DNA of 64,000 nucleotides. Source: Scytalidium lignicola (Eukaryota > Ascomycota > Leotiomycetes). Below are positions 1 to 11,284 of this stretch, in pieces (the first letter of the stretch is position 1; the number at the start of each line of letters is the position of its first letter). The notes under the pieces are model-generated. The model did not search any database and was not told the origin of the DNA. It worked only from the letters and a program-made list of their open reading frames with translations. The stretch covers positions 1 to 64,000 of the forward strand of contig NCSJ02000016.1 of the NCBI GenBank assembly GCA_002812745.2, read 5' to 3'. The position numbers were made by a program, and so were the translations under genes.

Positions 1-681
1 AGAATAACCATCTTGAACTTTAGTTGTATATCGTACACGTGTAGGAGTATCCCAAGCCATTAGAGTAATAAGAATAAGGAGGATGGAGGAGGTAAACAAT
101 GGTTTGTTTATTATAAAAGCGGCAATATCCTAGCTACACCGCCTTGCATGGGGTGAGCCAGTCATTTCTTGCACCCCCTTACGTACATGTACAGTAATAC
201 AAAACACGTACAAGTCATACTATAGATGCTAACCCCCCTGTTATGAGACGGGATGGGGGAAAACCGGACTTACAGAATATTCTCCGTACGAAATCTCCAT
301 AATTTTCCAAAGAAAGGAAAAAAGAAAATTTAAGAGGGTCAATACGTCCGTATTGGATCGGCTAATCAATTTTTGACGACACAACTAATCAACTTCACGA
401 TTGATTACTTGCTTGCTTGTTTTACTTTTTTAATGCCTGCTTCATGTCATGTATCACCGAAAATCTCCAGACTAGCCCAATCTGGGCAATGTATTCGTCC
501 TTCATGATAATTACCAGGCTCAATACTATTGATTAACAAATCTGATGCTACAGTACAGTAGCTAGCTACACGGCCCGTTCGACGATGTCCGTTCAAATTA
601 CGTCCGAAAGCTTGCAGCCATTCTTACTGTACAATCTTTAACGCCGTCCTTTCATACTCACTAATTCAAAATGTTCCATCC
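1..681. other. Intergenic, no gene seen
   Basis: No open frame here resembles a protein. The stretch is AT-rich and lies downstream of the leftward CWC22 gene, so part is probably its 3' UTR. It contains a few CAGTAC/ACAGTA words like those enriched around 41-46 kb. Confidence 0.6.
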
Positions 682-3163
682 CTAACTATATCTCCTGCCC
701 CTTTTTGGTGGAGGAGACCTTGAATCACTATAATCCCTTCGTCTCTTCGTTGGCGGTGAATCAGAGATACTCCTTCTGGCCCCCGATCGGCGTGGTGGTG
801 AAGGAGATCTCGAGTAACTGCTATCCCTGCGAGACCTGCGAGGAGGGCTTCGAGAGTAGCTCACGCTTCTGCTTGCTCTTCGTCGTACAGGTGAGAGCGA
901 TCTACTGTCATCACGCCGGCGACGTGACGGGGAGTTCCGCGCAAGCAATGGGTCTCTGCGAGCGGTGTTTCTTCTCCGCGGAGGTGATGCTGAATAACTA
1001 GCCACGGAAGCTGATCTGCTGGATGGCGTCAAAGAGCGGCTGGCTCTCCAGACGGCTAACTTTGGTGGAGGAGATCTAGAATCGCTAGGATGACGGTGAC
1101 CTCGTCTGGGCGGTGTAACTGATCGCGAGCCTCTTCTTGCGCCTCGCCGAGGAGGGGTGCGTGACACCGTGATAGACCGGCTTCTGCTCCTTCCCCTCTC
1201 TTCCCCTCTACCACGCCGTGGAGGTGTTCGTGACACAGAACGCCGTCTGAGTGACCCATGGTCCCTAGATGGTGAGCGAGATCGTGACCGAGAACTCGAG
1301 TATGAAGACCCAGTGTATGATGAGTAATCGGAAACAGAGCTATCTGATTCCGATTCGGAATTATCTACTGCCACAGGAGGAGCTGGTAAGGCGGGTTTGG
1401 GCATGTTCTGAAGATACTCGCGCATTTCCTCGGTTACAGCGCCCATTCCGATACTTGTAAAATAGTTGATAGAAAATCTGATATTCCGAGGAATATCCCT
1501 GGGGAATAAACCCTCGACACTTGGTCGTAGGATATCATCTTTAAGCCGTGCTTGTAGCTTTGGCATGCCCATCTCTTCGGAGAGTTCCTGGAACAGAATC
1601 TTAATGAAAATTCTGCTGCTTGAAGTAGTCTCTTCCTCATTTAAGTGTATGATGGACAAGACATGCCATCCGATGGCGTCCGAACTGAGGAGATGTCCAA
1701 AGAAGCGGGCGATGTTTCGGAGCCGGTTCGTCTCGTAACGATGGATAGTATCGTAATATTTAGCAAATGATTGTTCAAAGAGATCTGTCCAGAGTCGGTT
1801 GATCTTTGCAAAACGCTCACCAATGAGGCCGTAGAACTTGGAGTATGTCTTTTCTTGAGAGCAACACTCAATAACCATTGATGGAAGCTCCGGTTCTTGG
1901 CCAGCTGGAAGATTGAGTTTCATGAGTTTATGACAACATTCCTCTGGATCAATACTAGACATGATTGTCAGGTATATTGTCCGTCGAAGATTCACCAGGT
2001 CAGTGTTGCTCTGGTCCTTGATCTCGAGAGTCTTTTCCTCTCCCTTCTCTTCCTCATCTCCACTGTCGTCAGTCTCGTCGTCTTCATCCTCATCATCACT
2101 TCCTTCACCAAGGATTTCTGCCTTTAACNTTTTTATAAGCCTCGTCGTTGTCCTCCCATTGGGGGTCAAATTTGAACACATTCAAACCGTCTTGCACATC
2201 GATATCATCATCTAGTGAAATTTGATGCGTAATCTGATCCTCCTCCTCAACAAGATCCAATTCCTCTCGGATAGCTGGGTTGTCCTTATATTGATCTTTC
2301 CGCACCTGAAACAAAACTTCAATCATATACTGAACTCTCTTATCTATATCGGCCTCATGCAAGATACTCCGGAACTGGTCAAAAACCGCTAGTGCTATAG
2401 GACGGCTCATCTCTTCCAAATGTTGGCCAACTTCCCTCGTCAAGCCAACTGCAATCTCCACACTATCATCTGTGGGCTTGTGTAGCAGCAGCAAGAGAAT
2501 TTGTGCAGCCAACATTTCATGTGCAACTTGTTGGTTGACCAAATGCGCTATGAAGGTTGTTGACGAAAGACAAACTGCTTTATCATTCCGCTTGAATGCC
2601 TTCCTGAACTGCACGATGAGACGGTTGAGCAGCAACTCGCCAACTTTAGGAAGTTTCGTGTTAACAATAGCTGCCATGGCTGCGTAGATGGGTGTAAACG
2701 GTAAACTGGCTGCTTGGGCTTTCATTATGCTCCTGCAAAACAATCCTCTGCCTCTGACCAGGTTCTCGCCAAACAACTCTGGCACGATATGTTTTATGTT
2801 TGAGACGTTGACTTTGTTGATAAGACCATTTATCGATTTCTTCAGCGCCTCCCACGCCATGCGTTGGTATTCCTTGCTAGTTTTGTCCGTAATCTGAGAC
2901 TGTAGAGCGCGTAGTCGTGCAGGTGGAATATATGTACCCCCAGACCGCATATTAAGCAACTTCTCATATTCAGCCTTTGCCGCAGCTTGTTTATCTTCTT
3001 CACTCATGACTTTCGCTGGCGCAGAATCTCGACCTCGTTGAGAAGCCATCTTGGTAGAGGAACCAACACCATTGCGATCGCGCCGTGGGGAGGTTGGTAT
3101 TCTCTTAGCAGGAGTTTCTGCCAATTGCCTAGGTGGCGACGTTGCATTTTCAACGTCGGCCAT
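682..3163 (-). CDS. CWC22: Pre-mRNA splicing factor CWC22 (frame broken by one N)
   Basis: Spliceosome component that in other eukaryotes bridges the splicing machinery and eIF4A3 or the core factors. The first part (residues about 60-345) is an MIF4G helical domain with the family motif [11 protein letters not shown], then [19 protein letters not shown]. It continues through an acidic linker ([12 protein letters not shown]) into an MA3 domain (about 365-480), followed by a roughly 200-residue RS/SP-rich tail of the SR type. The gene is a single exon. Two overlapping frames meet at an N (2130) beside five T. Deleting that one base gives 2481 nt, 826 codons plus stop, reading [12 protein letters not shown] across the join. 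I therefore treat it as intact and the N as an overcall. Start is the ATG at 3161-3163, 407 bp from divergent DPM2. Confidence 0.93.
2130..2130. other. N next to T5 that splits CWC22
   Basis: A single undetermined base precedes five T. Removing it fuses the MIF4G and MA3 halves of CWC22 without loss of any family-conserved residue. It is best read as a surplus base from homopolymer calling. Confidence 0.85.
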
Positions 3164-3569
3164 TATTGCTACTCAGAAATTGATAGCTTTCGTCGTAACA
3201 AGGACGGTATTCGTTAACGTCGTCTTGGACACTTGGGATCGGCACTACCCCATCACTTAATGCTGGTGTTGGATAGAGAGCACCTAAGAGTTAGATATCG
3301 GATGGATCAAAAGTGGTTTTGAGGTCTCCGTGAGGTTGTGTTGCTATCGCGAGATCGAAAAGTTACAGGCAACAAGTTGCGAGGCGAATTTACTAGCGCG
3401 CTAAGGAATTTTAAGGTTTGTCTCCGTAGCGGAAAGCCAGATGGCAGCTCCTGGCCTCGTCAAATACCAAATAAATGCTAGCAAGAACAAAAACGCAATA
3501 TCTGCCACGCACTCTGCAAAATAAAGCTTTTGATTAAATTCAACACACTCCTTTAGATTCATTGCAACA
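3164..3569. promoter_or_regulatory. Shared region between divergent CWC22 and DPM2
   Basis: About 400 bp separates two divergent start codons, so the region probably holds both promoters and 5' UTRs. I see no distinctive factor site. Confidence 0.45.
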
Positions 3570-3962
3570 ATGGTAGGCACAGGATTCGCTATTACTCTCG
3601 TGGAGTCGAGTTTAGAACAGATGGCTAACCACCTTCCCACAGCTGGACAAACTTGTTGGCCTTGCGATGCTCGTCGCCGCTTCAGTTGTTTTCCTTTACT
3701 ACTCCATTTGGACGCTAGTTCTGGTATGACATTCCCCAATACTTTATTGAATTCTTTAAATGGCTAATTATCGCAGCCATTCGTTGATTCAGACCATCCT
3801 ATCCAAAACGTGTTTCCCCCGCGCGTCTGGGCGATTCGAATTCCAGTTATACTGATCCTCCTTGGGTCTGCCGTAGTAGGCTCGTTCCTGAGTGTTGTCA
3901 TGATTCAAAGTAATAGGACGAAGGCAGCAAAAGCTAAGGCTGCTCTGAAAAAGAAGGCTTAA
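3570..3962 (+). CDS. DPM2: Dolichol-phosphate mannosyltransferase regulatory subunit DPM2
   Basis: Small ER membrane subunit that stabilises the DPM1 catalytic subunit, which makes dolichyl-phosphate mannose for N-glycans, GPI anchors and O-mannosylation. Three coding exons give 89 residues: 3570-3572 (ATG only), 3643-3723 and 3777-3962. Introns are 3573-3642 (GTAGGC...CACAG, branch GCTAAC) and 3724-3776 (GTATGA...CGCAG, branch GCTAAT). The protein starts M-LDKLVGLAMLVAASVVF, has two hydrophobic spans (about 5-28 and 50-73) separated by PFVDSDHPIQNVFPPR, and ends in a Lys/Ala-rich tail. Length and the PF(V/I)DS loop fit the family. It is too short and too broken up by introns to appear as one long open frame. 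Confidence 0.88.
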
Positions 3963-4771
3963 TTGGGGTAGCTTTGTTCTCTGGGAAGGAGGAAAAGGAG
4001 GAAAGGGGGATGACTATCTTGGGCATAGCGAGTTATTACAGGAAGGATATTGATATCATCTTTGGGTTCTTCTGACCCGAAGAATTTAGAAGTGGCCATG
4101 ATCTCAGTTAGGTGCAGATTATCGCCTTATTCTGTACAACGGATCAAGGTTCTGCCATTCTAGTACATGTGTTCGACCGCAAAAGAGAAGGCGCCATCTT
4201 AGTGCAGCTCTAAAGGTATATTAATAAAGCGTATTAACTGATAAACCAAGGGCAAGAGTATTTTAGCCATGCGAAAGCCAATAATACCTACCAAGAATAC
4301 TCGTAGATAATCTGAAGCTGATGATACAGAGTTAGTCATTAGGCCAGGCACAGGAGATGCAGCACTCAGATGATCCTGACGAATCCCGGCGCATGGCAAC
4401 CGATTTGACGAATCAGGTATGGTGCTGTGCTTCGCGCTACCAAGGGGCCGCTTCCAGCTGTGACTGCGGTTACCCCTCTATCGGGCGGAGCTCTGCCTCC
4501 TGTGTGTTAGCAACACGGTGACGAAGCATCCATCTCTGAACCCAACACTACATTCACAACATATCCAAGCTTCATTATCATAAAGCGCGCTCAGTTATCA
4601 AGCTTTTCGTGCGTGTTTTTGGATACGTTGCTTGTCCAGAAAGCCTGCGCAAGGTGTACTGTTTATCACAGTCAGATCTACGCGGTATCGTCACCGCTTG
4701 GCTTGTGGCATCCGACAACCCGTTTGGCTCTTGCTCCAAATATTCTGATACTCATCCCGGTTGCCTTTTGA
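3963..4771. other. Intergenic, no gene seen
   Basis: Lies between two rightward genes and probably holds the DPM2 3' UTR and the promoter and leader of the BCAS3-like gene. Short open frames here show no protein-like composition. Confidence 0.55.
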
Positions 4772-7700
4772 ATGCCATCTTCACTAGGCAAAGATAATAA
4801 CGACCTTCCAAACGGAAACTCTCAAAACAACAAGCCGACTCAGAAGATCACTGCCGGCGTGCAGATACCAACGAAGAACGGACGAAAGAGTGGGACGGCG
4901 AAGGATGGCGGAGGCGGCGGTATATTGGCTGCTGTAGCCAAGAATGCATCAAGAAACTCGTATGTTCATCCCTCTCTAGTATAGTACATTTAGGGATGGT
5001 TTCGCTTGCTAACAGTGTTCAACTGATAGTGCAAAGGCGCCAACACCTCCCTCCTCGGTTCAGTCGCCAGAAATGCGACCAACAGTATCTCCGGAGAATG
5101 GGAACATGAATATCAGAGCATCTTCTTTGCTCGGCGCACCGGCTGCGTCATCAGAATCACATGCCACATCTGAATGGACGCGCACCGTCTCATCGTTCTC
5201 AAGTTCGCCAAATAATCTTATAAGCCTAGGCGAATCTCCTCCCATACTACCATCTTCATATGAGGACAGGGCTGTTGGTGGATGGACCACTCGAGATCAA
5301 AGAACGTACCATCATGGACACCCCCAATCTGCTTCACCTCCAACACGCAGCAGGCGGCCCCTGAGCTATCAAGGCAGTGACGATCATCTTGGGACGCCTC
5401 CGTATGGAATTCGTCGCAGTTCTTTGTATGCCCAACATCCACAAAATCTTCGATATGGCAATCAGCCTCCGCTGCCTCACCAACCGCAAGCCCATTTCTA
5501 TGGAGCTCCCGACGTAAATCTGCTTCTCTCTCCCAGGGCGCCTGGCTTGACTCCTGGGGAGAATGGACTATACTGTGGTTTTGATAACCTACCTACATCA
5601 TTCCAGACTTCTTCAAAGACTGTAGATAACGCTCTGGTAGTAGGATATGAAGGTGGATTTACCATATATTCTATTGCGAGGGGTGGGTTAAACAGGATCA
5701 CCGATATTCGAGGGCTACGGGGTGGCGTATATCATGCAAAGATCCTGCCTTGGAGTATTCGTGATTCGCAGGAAGCTCTCTGTCCTCTAATTGCTTTAGT
5801 TGTTCATGGGCGGGTCAGTCTATCCGCTGAGGAAGGAGCCGATGAATCTGCTACAACACCATCTGAAGCAATCTCGCGAGCCGAAGCTACTCGAGGCTTG
5901 CCGCAAGTACCAGGGCTTCTGCCACATGAAAATGAAGAGTTTCAGACAAGTGTTGAGATATATTCACTCAGTACTAAGGAACACATTGCTACTCTCTTAT
6001 CAATTTCAAAGACAGATACTTCCTCCCTTGCCGGTCATCCCTCTTTAAACACACCAGCAGGAGCACTGAGTATCCGTGCTGATACTGGGACTATTATCGT
6101 CACTTCTGGAATAACTGGAGAGACGTGGATATTTCGTCATGAAGATTTCAAGGCGGTTTCGGGGGGGAAGTTTAGATGCATTGGCAAAGTTTGGACCACC
6201 GTCCAGCATGGTCTCTCTGTTGACTCCACATCTTCACCTGGCAATATCGACGGTGACTGGCATACTTCTGAGCAGTCACCTCGACAATTGCTATACAAGG
6301 CATCGATCCTTTCATTAGCTGGTCGATGGTTGGCTTATTGTCCGGCGGCTGCATCCTCGCAAATCTCTCTTAGAGCTACAGTTCTAGCAGCTACACTGAC
6401 TTCAAGACCACCTGGCCTAAATGCACACGCTCCTCCTCAGCTTCCTGTAGTTAACTGTGCTGTTGAAACCCCAGGTGGAGAGAGCATCGTGAAACAACTA
6501 GCACAACTAGCGACTCAGGAATTCATTAAAGGGGCGACATATGTTGGGAAACAAGGCGTTCAAGCTTGGAATAACTGGTGGAATCCACCTACTGCTTCTC
6601 AACAAAATGGCGGAGGGGGTGTCTATCAGGCACATGGAACCGCACCACAACAATTCCCACCAACTCATGGAAACACTAGTCAGGTACCAGCGATTAAAGA
6701 TCCAGGATTGGTCTCCATCCTAGACCTGGATTCCCTTTCTCATCAAAGCTCGTCTTCTGCATCTATCCACCCTCTAGCAACCTTCAAGATCCCTCATGGA
6801 TGCAGCTTCCTATCATTTTCACCGGGAGGTTTGATGTTGTTTACAGCGAGTAGCAAGGGTGATGTACAATTTGTTTGGGATCTCAAGCGTATGCAATATG
6901 CTAAATCTTCTTTACTAAAAGTGGGGCTGCAGAGTAGCGCTGTGCAGGGCCCCCATGTGAGGCAAGTTGCGCAGTTCTCACGTATGACGATTGCTAGAAT
7001 TGTCGACGTTGTATGGACGTCGCCGCATGGCGAGCGTGCTGCAATGGTGACAGAACCAGGAACAGTTCATGTTCTCGACATTCCAGCAAGCGCCTTCACC
7101 TGGCCAGCTCCACGTCGAAAGCTTCCAGTACCTAAACCTGAAGACTCTGTAGGTGACACTGCTGGTCCAGGTTTATCTGCTGTGAGCGTTGCTTCAAATG
7201 CTGTGACCTCTATTTGGACTGCTGCTCGTCCCTTAGTGAGCCGTCCACGTCGAAGTAGCGCTGGTATTTCTGGTATATCAGCGTCAGTCACTAGTCAGGC
7301 GGGTCATGGCACACACGCCCTAGCTGCTGGTATCAGCCGTTCTGTGGGAGCTGCAACAGGAAAGATGAATGAAATGCGCAAGGCTAGCGGGAACAAGGTG
7401 TATGTACCTCGAAGCCTAACTTTTCCGACACTAGGGTGTGTTAGGTTATCCGGTGGCAAGAGAAGTGACTCAATCCATGTCGTCGGTGATGGAGTCATCC
7501 GGATTTATACAATCAAAAGCCGACAGGCTGATCGTCCTACTGATAAACAAAAAGCGTCACGTAGTTCGAAGTATGTGGAATTCAGAATCCCGCAGCTTCC
7601 TGACTTCAAGATGATCCCCGACCTAGCTTTTGCAGGTGGTTTTGAAGTTGATTCCGATGTCGAAGAAGGGGATCGTAAACCTCCGCGATGGACAGGAAGA

Positions 7701-8237
7701 GCTGGCGCCCAACACACCACTCTCCGTAAACCTGTGGTTGAGTCCTCGATCCCACAAGCAGAAATTGAATCCAATGCGCCATACCAACCATTCCATACTG
7801 ATCGACGAGTTGGTCTTTATATCTATTCAGCTCATGAGGACCCTATTCATGAGGATCCTATCCCATCACCTTCAGTATCGGCTCTCCTATCACCCATCAG
7901 TCAAACAAATGCGCCGCGTACTAGTTTGCTGAATAACAACAGCGCTCCTTGGGCTTTCGGCGGGCCAATAAAAGCCATCAGACTTAATGTTGGGCCTCCA
8001 CAGGGTAACGATGATGATTATGACAGTGGAGCCGATCACCGAGCTCTCCCTTCTTCAGCCATTGAACGCGTTATGAGAATGACAGATGGTAATGAGGATA
8101 TGGACCAGATAGTTATAACCACTCGAAAACGCCGAGGAGCTGCACGTATTGGCAGTGATGGTACTGGAGATGGTGATGAAGAAGGATTCTTTGAGGATGA
8201 CTGTGAAGTTCTTGATTTTGCAAGTCAAAGGGTCTGA
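4772..8237 (+). CDS. BCAS3-domain WD40 protein
   Basis: Large beta-propeller protein of the BCAS3 family. In animals BCAS3 works with C16orf70 at phagophore membranes; the fungal role is not settled. Two exons, 4772-4959 and 5030-8237, joined over a 70-bp intron (GTATGT...GATAG, branch GCTAAC), give 1131 residues. The first about 180 residues are low complexity (Pro/Ser/Gln). A WD40-like region follows, with VVGYEGGFTIYSI and DIRGLRGGVYHAKILPW. The BCAS3 block in the middle has IVDVVWTSPHGERAAMVTE and VHVLDIPASAFTWP. A Ser/Ala linker and an acidic C-terminus close the protein. The start is the first in-frame ATG; the N-terminal boundary is the least certain part. Confidence 0.85.
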
Positions 8238-8862
8238 CGGAGATATATATTTCTTTCATTCGCTAAACCTGGGGTTTACACCCTACTTTCTCTTTTGCAT
8301 TGGGTATTTTTATTTTAGACGGATGCAGGTTTGGTGCATGGTTTGGTGTTACATCGATTGTCATTTTTGACATGTCGTTTCTTTTGGTTAACCAGGGTCA
8401 TTTTAATTGCGCGGGACAAGGATTTTGGAGACTTTCAAGGGTTTGATATTATTTGCGGGGATACCGGCGCTTTCATGGATTAATTTGTGGCATAGGATTG
8501 AGAGAACCTTTATATACATAAGATTTAACATAACACCAATAAACATATCATTCACTTACGGATGAATTATTTTACAGGCAGGCTACATCATTTGTTTTGG
8601 TATTCGAATTTCTCTGTCCTACACTCAGAGTACAAACCCATCATGGTGACCCAAATGTCTTCCAATACAACCAAAGCGCATAGCACCTAATGTCAAAGCG
8701 TGCATTATACCCTAACCCAACTCACTTTCAACGAAAATACGGTCCAAGTTTCGGAACAAGCGAGAGATCCCAGAGTTCTTCATAATCCAAGCTGTTCTAG
8801 GAAGCATATCTCAAGCAAGTCAGCAAAATATCTAGTAATGCAACTGAGTTGCTCGCTCACTC
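8238..8862. other. Convergent 3' region, no gene seen
   Basis: Lies between the ends of two converging genes; probably both 3' UTRs. Nothing else recognised. Confidence 0.5.
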
Positions 8863-9300
8863 TCAACGTCTTTGCTTCTTGAGTTCCTCTGCTATCCTAA
8901 GCCAATGTTTCTTTGCTCGCTCAAGTCCGTCTGGGTCCCTTGTTTCCTTAGCCGTATCGCCTTCTAGATAATGATTTTTGCTGCTTTGCAGATTGTAGCT
9001 AAAAGTTCCCTTCAAAGGCGGACGTGTGAGGAGTTCGGCAATATGAGGCTCTGCGGTGGGTTTAGGATAATCACGGCTCATGGGTTCTAGTGGATGGCCA
9101 CTAGAGGTGACATATCGAGTGAGAGAAGGTCTGAGAGGAGCTAGATTGATAGGAAGGATTCTCTGAGTCTTGGTAGTGGTAGATTTGGAGTTTACGATGG
9201 CTTGTTCATCGAATCGGACAGCCAGCCGGTTTTGAACCTTGTCAGGATTAGCAGCTGGTGGAGAATCCTCTGATTCAGAGGAATATTTCTCGGCTTCCAT
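8863..9300 (-). CDS. Small conserved-looking protein, function unknown
   Basis: A 145-residue single-exon frame from an ATG at 9298-9300. I do not recognise the family. The protein is hydrophilic: an acidic Ser/Glu-rich start (EAEKYSSESEDSPP), a middle with LPINLAPLRPSLTRYVTSS and a motif LLTRPPLKGTFSYNL, and a basic helical end (AKKHWLRIAEELKKQRR). There are no membrane spans or signal peptide. Codon use is ordinary and the composition is protein-like, which is why I keep it. It lies convergent to the BCAS3-like gene and upstream of the DUF1295 gene on the same strand. Confidence 0.6.
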   Translation of the reverse strand: MEAEKYSSESEDSPPAANPDKVQNRLAVRFDEQAIVNSKSTTTKTQRILPINLAPLRPSLTRYVTSSGHPLEPMSRDYPKPTAEPHIAELLTRPPLKGTFSYNLQSSKNHYLEGDTAKETRDPDGLERAKKHWLRIAEELKKQRR

Positions 9301-9633
9301 TTTGATATTGATCCAATTATATTTGGATCCGTGCTGGAAGAAGTTTGCTTTGGGATGAAAATATCAAAGATTCTAGAGTAGAAGTTGAATTATGAAAGAG
9401 GTTGCTAATCAAGGTGAAAAACACTTTTGAAGAGCTATGAATAAAACACCAGAACAAAAACATCATGACCAAGCGCGTCCACTGCGCGTACAGGCGCGTT
9501 TTACACCTTCATAAACATAACGCGGTGGGGCACTGAATATACAACGAATATAGGTGGTAAGGTATGCAGCAGTTCATTAACAGCAATATGAGTTAACAAT
9601 GCCTTACCTCGTTGCCCACTCTCCTCCTGCCTT
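9301..9633. other. Intergenic, no gene seen
   Basis: About 330 bp between two leftward genes; probably the 3' UTR of the DUF1295 gene and the promoter of the small unknown gene. No distinctive site seen. Confidence 0.5.
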
Positions 9634-10863
9634 TTACTTACGTGTAGCGACTCGTCGAGTTTTCTGTTCCACCGTTGGTTTGAACTTCTGATCACTAAAA
9701 TCTCCCGGTAAACCTCTGATGAGGTTTGGTACAAATTTCCCTACTCTTTTCTGATATTCCTTATAATCAGGATACTTTTGGGCTGAGATCGACTCAGTCA
9801 AAAAAAGTGGATCCTTGAAAGAGCATCATATAAGAGAGCACTCCAATTCCAGCCCAGTTATAATACACACCTGTCACTGAACAGGTCCATTGGTACAAAA
9901 CAAGCCAGATAGTTTGCTCTGCAGCAAAATTAGGGTGCCTGCTCCAGGACCAAAGACCAGAGACCAGGAACCCACGGTCTAGGTCTTCTGGGTCAAACTT
10001 ATTACGCTTAGCGGTCTTGTGGTACGCAGCCTTAGCTGTTTGAAAGTCTATATTACCCCAAACTGTTAATTAACCTCCAAAAGTCTAATTGTAATCTTAG
10101 GCAACTTACTCCATTGTTGTTGGTCCGCAAAATATTCAACCAACACCAAGCCCATCAAAGTACTGAAAAATAAAATATCAGGTGTTGACATACTCATGCT
10201 CTCTTGAAACCGTGAAGCTAAGAGTATGATATAGGTTGGCGCAGCAAGCAAACAGAGAAGCACGCTTTGAAAAAAAGATATAAAGACAACATTTAAGATG
10301 AAGAACAAAGCTGGGCTGATTTTGGACTGGACTATCTTCCTGTTAAACTGTTAGCTAATTTACATACGCTATATTTGACCTCTCCTTACCATCGATAGTC
10401 TTCAGAGCCAATACTATAGCCACCTTTTCTCCAATAGTTGAAGGTCAAACGTAACTACATTACACATCAGAAAATGTTCAAGGACAAGCTGAGGGGTTCC
10501 TACACTCCACACAGCGCTGAATGCGACCAGGGTGTCAAGCCTCTGGGTTGGAAGACCGGTTAAGTGGGCATATGCAGCATAGTGCGCGTTATAGATAGTG
10601 GGCAAGATACCCCAACATCGGTCTACCTGCGAATAGTTGCGGTTTATTTCCGAGACAACGAGAAATATAGGAGCAAGAAATAACGAGAATGCCACCGCAG
10701 TAACTAGGGGGTTTGTGTTTAAATATATGTCATATAGTTCTGCAGCATTCGACTGGGACTGGAGGAGTTTTGGTGGAAGATCGTATAGTTGAGGAATATA
10801 CGGTAAGACGGTTATGGAGAAGTTGGAGCAGTCGGTGAGAGCTGTTATCATTGGGAGAGCCAT
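9634..10863 (-). CDS. DUF1295 / steroid 5-alpha-reductase-like membrane protein (one-base frameshift)
   Basis: Multi-span membrane protein of the DUF1295 family, related to the C-terminal domain of steroid 5-alpha reductases; substrate unknown. Exons: 10863-10504, 10454-10390, 10339-10110 and 10047-9634. Introns are 49, 50 and 62 bp, all GT-AG. Family signs are DRCWGILPTIYN near residue 80, TFNYWRKGGYSIGSEDYRW, FADQQQW, and in the last exon GLWSWSRHPNF, the ligand-binding motif of this fold. The last exon goes out of frame at seven A (9800-9806, plus strand). With six A the frame reads FQGSTFLTESISAQKYPDY and runs to TAA at 9634-9636, 355 residues. The surplus A is probably a sequencing overcall; a real frameshift allele is possible. 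Confidence 0.82.
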
Positions 10864-11284
10864 CTTTAACTAACTGGGGAGTTGTGAAATGAATTCAAGC
10901 AATATTTGGGTTTTCATCAACCAAGCACCGATTGACAGATGGTTCACTTGCGGATATAAGCTTCCTGCAGACAACTCACTCTAGGAGTAGAAATATTGAT
11001 GATGACGCAAGGGCTGGGTAGGGATCAACAGGGGTGGTCTCAGCCGAGCAACGTCGGTCTAGGCGGATTATGGTAAAGAGAATACAGAACTCGCGATCAG
11101 AAAAGCTTGTCACGCGTCTTCTCCCTCAAGAGTTATTTCTGAATTGTCTTCTATTGGTCGTTACGTGTCAATTATGACTCCAGTCCACCAGACATATTTT
11201 AAATTGTGTTTAAGGCACGCTAAGTTCTGATTTCAGTTAACATTTCCTAATGGGACGAAGAGTCAACCACGTGATATTCTCACG
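10864..11284. promoter_or_regulatory. Divergent promoter region DUF1295 gene / TOP3
   Basis: About 420 bp between two divergent start codons. It contains one perfect MluI cell-cycle box ACGCGT at 11112-11117. In yeasts MBF uses this site to drive replication and repair genes in G1/S, which would suit TOP3. One hexamer alone is weak evidence. Confidence 0.4.
11112..11117. promoter_or_regulatory. ACGCGT (MCB-type) site upstream of TOP3
   Basis: Palindromic ACGCGT about 170 bp upstream of the TOP3 ATG. It matches the yeast MBF core. Function here is inferred from the downstream gene's role only. Confidence 0.3.

Noticed and set aside
682..3163. CWC22 as two separate genes
   Set aside because: Removing one N gives a single frame of exactly 827 codons with both expected domains.
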